A stretch of 6,626 bases of DNA, from positions 1-6,626 of the forward strand of contig CAIUGQ010000135.1 of the NCBI GenBank assembly GCA_903898725.1, read 5' to 3'. The notes below the pieces were generated by a model. It was given only the letters and a program-made list of their open reading frames with translations, did not search any database and was not told the DNA's origin. Within the stretch, counting starts at the first letter, position 1. Every line of letters begins with the position of its first letter. Positions 5,256 to 6,626 of this stretch are shown piece after piece. Made by a program: the position numbers and the translations under genes. Source of the stretch: an uncultured Burkholderiales bacterium. Its GTDB lineage: Bacteria; Pseudomonadota; Gammaproteobacteria; Burkholderiales; Burkholderiaceae_E.

Positions 5256-6626
5256 ATGCCATCGCCGATCACCGCCAGCAGCAGCATCGACGTCCAGGGC
5301 ATGGTGTCGAACCTGATGTCGTTCGAGCGCAGACCGCTGACCCAGATGCAGACCGAGGCGACGAAGATCGATACCAAGATCTCCGCCTACGGGAAGATGC
5401 AGAGCCAGGTCGCGGCCTTCCGCGATGCATCGGCCACGCTCTCCAGGCTGGAGACCTGGCGCACCGTGAAGGCGGCGAGCGCCGATGCGAGCGCCGTCGA
5501 GGTGACGGCCAGCGCGGGCGCGGGCGCCTCGCAGCACATGGTCGCGGTGCAGCAGCTCGCGCAGTCGCAGACCGTCTCCAGCGGCACCTACGCGTCGTCG
5601 GCGGCGGTGGTCGGTGGCGGCACGGTGCGCATCCAGCTCGGCACCCAGCCGACCGGCGTCAACAGCTTCACGCCCGACGCCGCACGGCCCGAGGTCGCGG
5701 TGGCAGTCGCCGCCGGCGCGACGCTCGCCGACGTGCGCGACGCGATCAACGCCGCCGGCGCCGGCGTGCGCGCCTCGATCGTGCGCGACGGCGACCAGGT
5801 CAGGCTCTTCGTCACCGGCAGTGACAGCGGCGGCAACCAGGCGTTCCGGATGCAGGTCGACGATGCGGACGGCGGCTCCACCGACATTGCGGGCCTGTCG
5901 GCGATCGCCTTCGACCCGGTGGCGGCGGTCGGTGCGGGCGAGAACCTCGCCCTGGTGCGGCAGGCGGTCGACTCGGAGTACACGATCGACGGCGTCGCGC
6001 TGACCGGACGCAGCAACCGGATCGCGGGCGCGATGGACGGCATCGACCTGGTGCTCAAGAAGGTCACCGCCGCCGAGGTCCAGGTCGACGTGACCGTCGA
6101 TGCCGAAGCGCTCAAGACCTCGACGCAGAAGTTCGTCGACGCCTACAACGCGCTCAACAAGCTGCTCGCCGAGCAGACCAAGTACGACGAGACGACCAAG
6201 ACCGCGGGCCCCCTGCAGGGCGACCGGACCGCGGTGGCCATCCTCGGGCAGATCCGCAACGTGGTCCGCGAGACCGTCACCGGCGGCACGCTCACCAAGC
6301 TGTCCGACGTCGGCATCACGCTGCAGCGCGACGGCTCGCTGGCGCTGTCCAGCACCGGGTTCGCCTCGGCCACCGTCGATCCGAGCCGCCTGGAGAAGCT
6401 CTTCGCCGCGCCGGGCACGGACGGCTTGGCGACCGCGCCCGACCGAGGCCTGATGCTCCGGTTCAAGTCGCTCGGCGACAACCTGCTGGCGAACGACGGC
6501 TCGGTGCAGACCGCCACCGACTCGTGGGCGGCGCGCCTGAAGGCGAACAAGACCCGCCAGGCCGCCTTCGAGGTCCGGATGACCGACGTCGAGAAGCGGC
6601 TGCTGCGCCAGTACTCCTCGCTCGAC
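5256..6626 (+). CDS. fliD: FliD, flagellar filament cap protein (partial, C-terminal end missing)
   Basis: FliD (HAP2) forms the cap at the filament tip and helps exported flagellin fold into place. The frame has 457 codons from ATG 5256 and is open to the right edge; by family length about 20-40 residues are missing. AAGGAG at 5243-5248 is a strong ribosome site with 7-nt spacing. The N-terminal domain (about 8-107) starts ITASSSIDVQGMVSNLMSFE and includes LETWRTVKAAS (65-75) and HMVAVQQLAQSQ (94-105). Variable head domains follow. The C-terminal domain begins near 235 with the family signature EYTIDGVALTGRSNRIAGAM (241-260) and DGIDLVLKKV (261-270). It ends in the window in a helical segment, VEKRLLRQYSSLD, which comes just before the terminal region. 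The gene lies immediately downstream of the flagellins, with no flaG between; fliS, if present, would be beyond the window. Confidence 0.95.
   Translation, partial: MPSPITASSSIDVQGMVSNLMSFERRPLTQMQTEATKIDTKISAYGKMQSQVAAFRDASATLSRLETWRTVKAASADASAVEVTASAGAGASQHMVAVQQLAQSQTVSSGTYASSAAVVGGGTVRIQLGTQPTGVNSFTPDAARPEVAVAVAAGATLADVRDAINAAGAGVRASIVRDGDQVRLFVTGSDSGGNQAFRMQVDDADGGSTDIAGLSAIAFDPVAAVGAGENLALVRQAVDSEYTIDGVALTGRSNRIAGAMDGIDLVLKKVTAAEVQVDVTVDAEALKTSTQKFVDAYNALNKLLAEQTKYDETTKTAGPLQGDRTAVAILGQIRNVVRETVTGGTLTKLSDVGITLQRDGSLALSSTGFASATVDPSRLEKLFAAPGTDGLATAPDRGLMLRFKSLGDNLLANDGSVQTATDSWAARLKANKTRQAAFEVRMTDVEKRLLRQYSSLD

Noticed and set aside
4212..5537. Long minus-strand open frames over fliC2 and the start of fliD; one resembles the antisense frame of fliC1.
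   Set aside because: The resemblance follows from the similarity of the two flagellins on the coding strand. The frames have Arg/Ala/Gly-rich translations without domains and no ribosome site was evident.

Overview
This window is a compact flagellar locus from a GC-rich betaproteobacterium, most likely of the order Burkholderiales. The inference rests on three things. Codons are strongly G/C-ending. An flhDC master-regulator pair sits directly upstream of motAB, an arrangement known from beta- and gammaproteobacteria. The proteins also have betaproteobacterial-looking sequences, such as a short flagellin and a MotB with a His/Gly/Lys-rich N-terminus. No genus can be named from sequence alone.

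The window is divergently organised around a 328-bp intergenic region (2922-3249). Leftward on the minus strand run flhD, flhC, motA and motB; motB runs off the left edge. Rightward on the plus strand run two tandem flagellin genes (here fliC1 and fliC2) and fliD, which runs off the right edge. All six flagellar proteins expected of such a segment look intact within the window. No RNA gene, insertion sequence, CRISPR array or other mobile element is visible.

The genes cover both ends of the flagellar hierarchy. FlhD and FlhC form the class 1 activator. MotA and MotB form the proton-driven stator. The flagellins build the filament, and FliD caps it and drives its polymerisation. The regulatory sequence fits this order. 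A sigma-28 (FliA) promoter lies about 130 bp upstream of fliC1. A second sigma-28-like site, with exact 11-bp spacing, lies upstream of motA. A perfect 28-bp palindrome just after flhC could end or attenuate flhDC transcription before motAB.

The most notable points are regulatory and evolutionary rather than a new system. The two minimal (281 and 282 aa) flagellins are about 83% identical and align without gaps through the normally variable centre, with a mosaic of near-identical DNA blocks. The intergenic regions after flhC, before fliC2 and before fliD each hold a stable inverted repeat without a T-tract. The fliC1 mRNA has a long leader with hairpins and GGA motifs. I see no evidence for an undescribed biological system here.
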